From contig NZ_AP027292.1 in assembly GCF_030295765.1 (NCBI RefSeq), positions 186,001 to 250,000 on the forward strand: 64,000 nt of DNA, read 5' to 3'. This DNA is from Neptuniibacter halophilus (GTDB taxonomy: Bacteria > Pseudomonadota > Gammaproteobacteria > Pseudomonadales > Balneatricaceae). Below, one piece after another: positions 62,860 through 64,000 of the stretch. Positions within the stretch are counted from its first letter, which is position 1, and each line of letters opens with the position of its first letter. A program made the translations under genes and the position numbers. Under the pieces are notes generated by a model. The model did not search any database. It saw only the letters and a program-made list of their open reading frames with translations, and had not been told where the DNA came from.

Positions 62860-63735
62860 ATGAAATATACCCTGCGTCAGTTAGAGGTATTCCTCGCCGT
62901 CGCCCAGAGTGAAAATATCACCCGTGCAGCAGACCAGTTGTCGATGTCCCAGTCCGCAGTCAGCGGTGCCCTGCGAGATCTGGAAACCCAGTTTGAAATT
63001 CGCCTGTTTGATCGCATCGGTAAACGCCTGCAGATCAACGAACTGGGGAGGCTGCTGCGACCTCAGGCTGAAGCGCTGCTGGAACGGGCATCGGCCCTGC
63101 AACAGAGCCTGCAGCAGCATCAGGCTATTGGTGAGCTGAAGATCGGTGCCACCCTGACCATCGGCAACTCACTGGCCGTCGACCTGATGGCGCGCTATCT
63201 GAAACAATACCCCGAGGCCCGACTGCAACTTAAGGTAGGCAATACCTCAAGCATCGCCGAACAACTGCTGAACTATGATCTGGATATCGGCCTGGTTGAG
63301 GGGGAGATCAATCACCCCGATCTGGATATTCAGCCCTGGCTGCAGGACGAACTGGTGGTATTTGCTGCACCGGATCACCCGCTGGCCAGCAAAAACCTAC
63401 TCAGCGACAGCGACTTGCTGAGCGCTCAATGGATACTGCGTGAATCCGGCTCAGGTACCCGTCAGGCCTTCGACTGGGCGTTGCACGGCCTGCTCTCGAG
63501 CCTGAACATTCTGTTCGAACTGGAGCAAAGCGGCTCTATCATCCGCGCCGTAAGCAGCGGTATGGGGATCGGCTGCCTGTCACGTATTGCCCTGCAGGAA
63601 TCATTCGACCACGGCACACTGGTACCGCTTAACGTCGCCGGAAGGGACTTTAACCGCCAGTTGTTTATCGCCCTGAACCGGCACAAGTATCAAAGCGAAG
63701 GCATCAAACGCTGGCTCCAACTGTGTCACGAATAG
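62860..63735 (+). CDS. LysR family regulator, FinR-like
   Basis: A 291-residue LysR protein (helix-turn-helix FLAVAQSENITRAADQLSMSQSAVSGALRDLE). In Pseudomonas putida the LysR gene finR is divergent from fpr and is needed for its induction by oxidative and sulfite stress; this gene has the same placement. The functional assignment is by analogy. Confidence 0.9.
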   Translation: MKYTLRQLEVFLAVAQSENITRAADQLSMSQSAVSGALRDLETQFEIRLFDRIGKRLQINELGRLLRPQAEALLERASALQQSLQQHQAIGELKIGATLTIGNSLAVDLMARYLKQYPEARLQLKVGNTSSIAEQLLNYDLDIGLVEGEINHPDLDIQPWLQDELVVFAAPDHPLASKNLLSDSDLLSAQWILRESGSGTRQAFDWALHGLLSSLNILFELEQSGSIIRAVSSGMGIGCLSRIALQESFDHGTLVPLNVAGRDFNRQLFIALNRHKYQSEGIKRWLQLCHE

Positions 63736-63738
63736 TTC

Positions 63739-63776
63739 GCATACATTCTGTATCTGACTGCGATCAGAATGTATGC
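63739..63776 (+). terminator. Hairpin after the FinR-like gene
   Basis: GCATACATTCTG (63739-63750) and CAGAATGTATGC (63765-63776), a 12 bp perfect stem with a 14 nt loop, starting 3 bp after the stop. There is no T-run, so it may be a weak terminator or an operator for the next gene. Confidence 0.5.
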
Positions 63777-63967
63777 CAGAGATCAGCGATCAACCGGGCC
63801 CGGCCTCCTCAACAGAGCAGACAAGGTATAAACACCAGAGACCGGTGTCCGACAGCCCCCCCTTGACCAGACACCCCAATTTTTTCGAAGCTTTGTTTCC
63901 ATCAATTCTGTTTTTTCCGAGCGTTTACTCAGGGATAGTGACTGCAACCCAATAGAGGAGTGTAGTT

Positions 63968-64000
63968 ATGAAAACCATACAGAAGCTCACCCTGACGACC
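63968..64000 (+). CDS. Start of a gene cut by the window end
   Basis: The first 11 codons (MKTIQKLTLTT) after a clear GAGGAG ribosome binding site. The N-terminus looks like the beginning of a signal peptide. The product cannot be named. Confidence 0.5.
   Translation, partial: MKTIQKLTLTT

Noticed and set aside
1..64000. CRISPR array, rRNA operon, intact insertion sequence
   Set aside because: No regularly spaced short repeats with unique spacers, no rRNA sequence and no DDE transposase were found.

Overview
The window looks like the chromosome of a marine gammaproteobacterium of the Oceanospirillales type (Amphritea, Neptunomonas, Marinobacterium relatives). This is inferred from gene content and gene order only. 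The block fmdB-aspS-yebC-ruvC-ruvA-ruvB-tolQRAB-pal-cpoB-queC-tRNA(Lys)-nadA and the block bepA-tusA-like-perM / bcp / dapA-bamC are laid out much as in Pseudomonas and its relatives. Several local departures from that order are recorded.

Layout. (1) 1-4.75 kb: AT-richer accessory DNA with a serine recombinase, a likely res-like site, and small phage- or island-type genes. Its right edge appears to lie INSIDE a tRNA-queuosine mannosyltransferase gene (4181-5335), which is chimeric and carries the family's W-x2-RWE motif twice. (2) 5.4-12.5 kb: yebB, a DM13 protein, ppiD, tRNA-Asp, hupB, lon and nfuA (envelope protein folding, proteolysis, Fe-S repair). (3) 12.7-23.4 kb: MATE and CPA2 transporters, trpD2/ybiB-like, cobS, rlmD, rluA, a periplasmic binding protein, a D-2-hydroxyacid dehydrogenase, bamC and dapA. 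(4) 23.6-28.7 kb: bcp, perM, a tusA-like gene, bepA, nadA and a small membrane protein. (5) 28.9-29.5 kb: a striking array of about 116-119 bp multi-hairpin elements next to tRNA-Lys, interleaved with copies of the tRNA terminator and bounded by inverted copies of a tRNA-Lys 3' sequence. (6) 29.6-42.3 kb: queC, Tol-Pal, a DksA-like gene, RuvABC with an inserted TRIC-channel gene, yebC, aspS, fmdB and a HIT protein. (7) 42.4-49.5 kb: FemAB-like N-acyltransferase, an uncharacterised two-gene operon (569 aa plus a DUF3726-like 249 aa protein), a TauE exporter, a TPR protein, a PPOX-fold protein and DUF2164. (8) 49.7-56.9 kb: a putrescine/GABA-type catabolic cluster (class III aminotransferase, succinate-semialdehyde dehydrogenase, divergent LysR, PuuB-like oxidase, NhaC-family transporter). 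(9) 57-64 kb: EamA transporter, LysR/PACE efflux pair, cNMP-binding protein, glutamine amidotransferase, azlCD, fpr with a divergent FinR-like LysR, and the first codons of a gene cut by the window end.

Functional links: queC (queuosine precursor), the Q-tRNA mannosyltransferase, tRNA-Asp(GTC) (the substrate in which Q is mannosylated) and aspS all lie in this window. TolQRAB-Pal-CpoB, BamC, BepA and PpiD form an envelope-maintenance set. The strongest leads are the chimeric mannosyltransferase at the island edge, the tRNA-Lys hairpin array, and the 569/249 aa operon.
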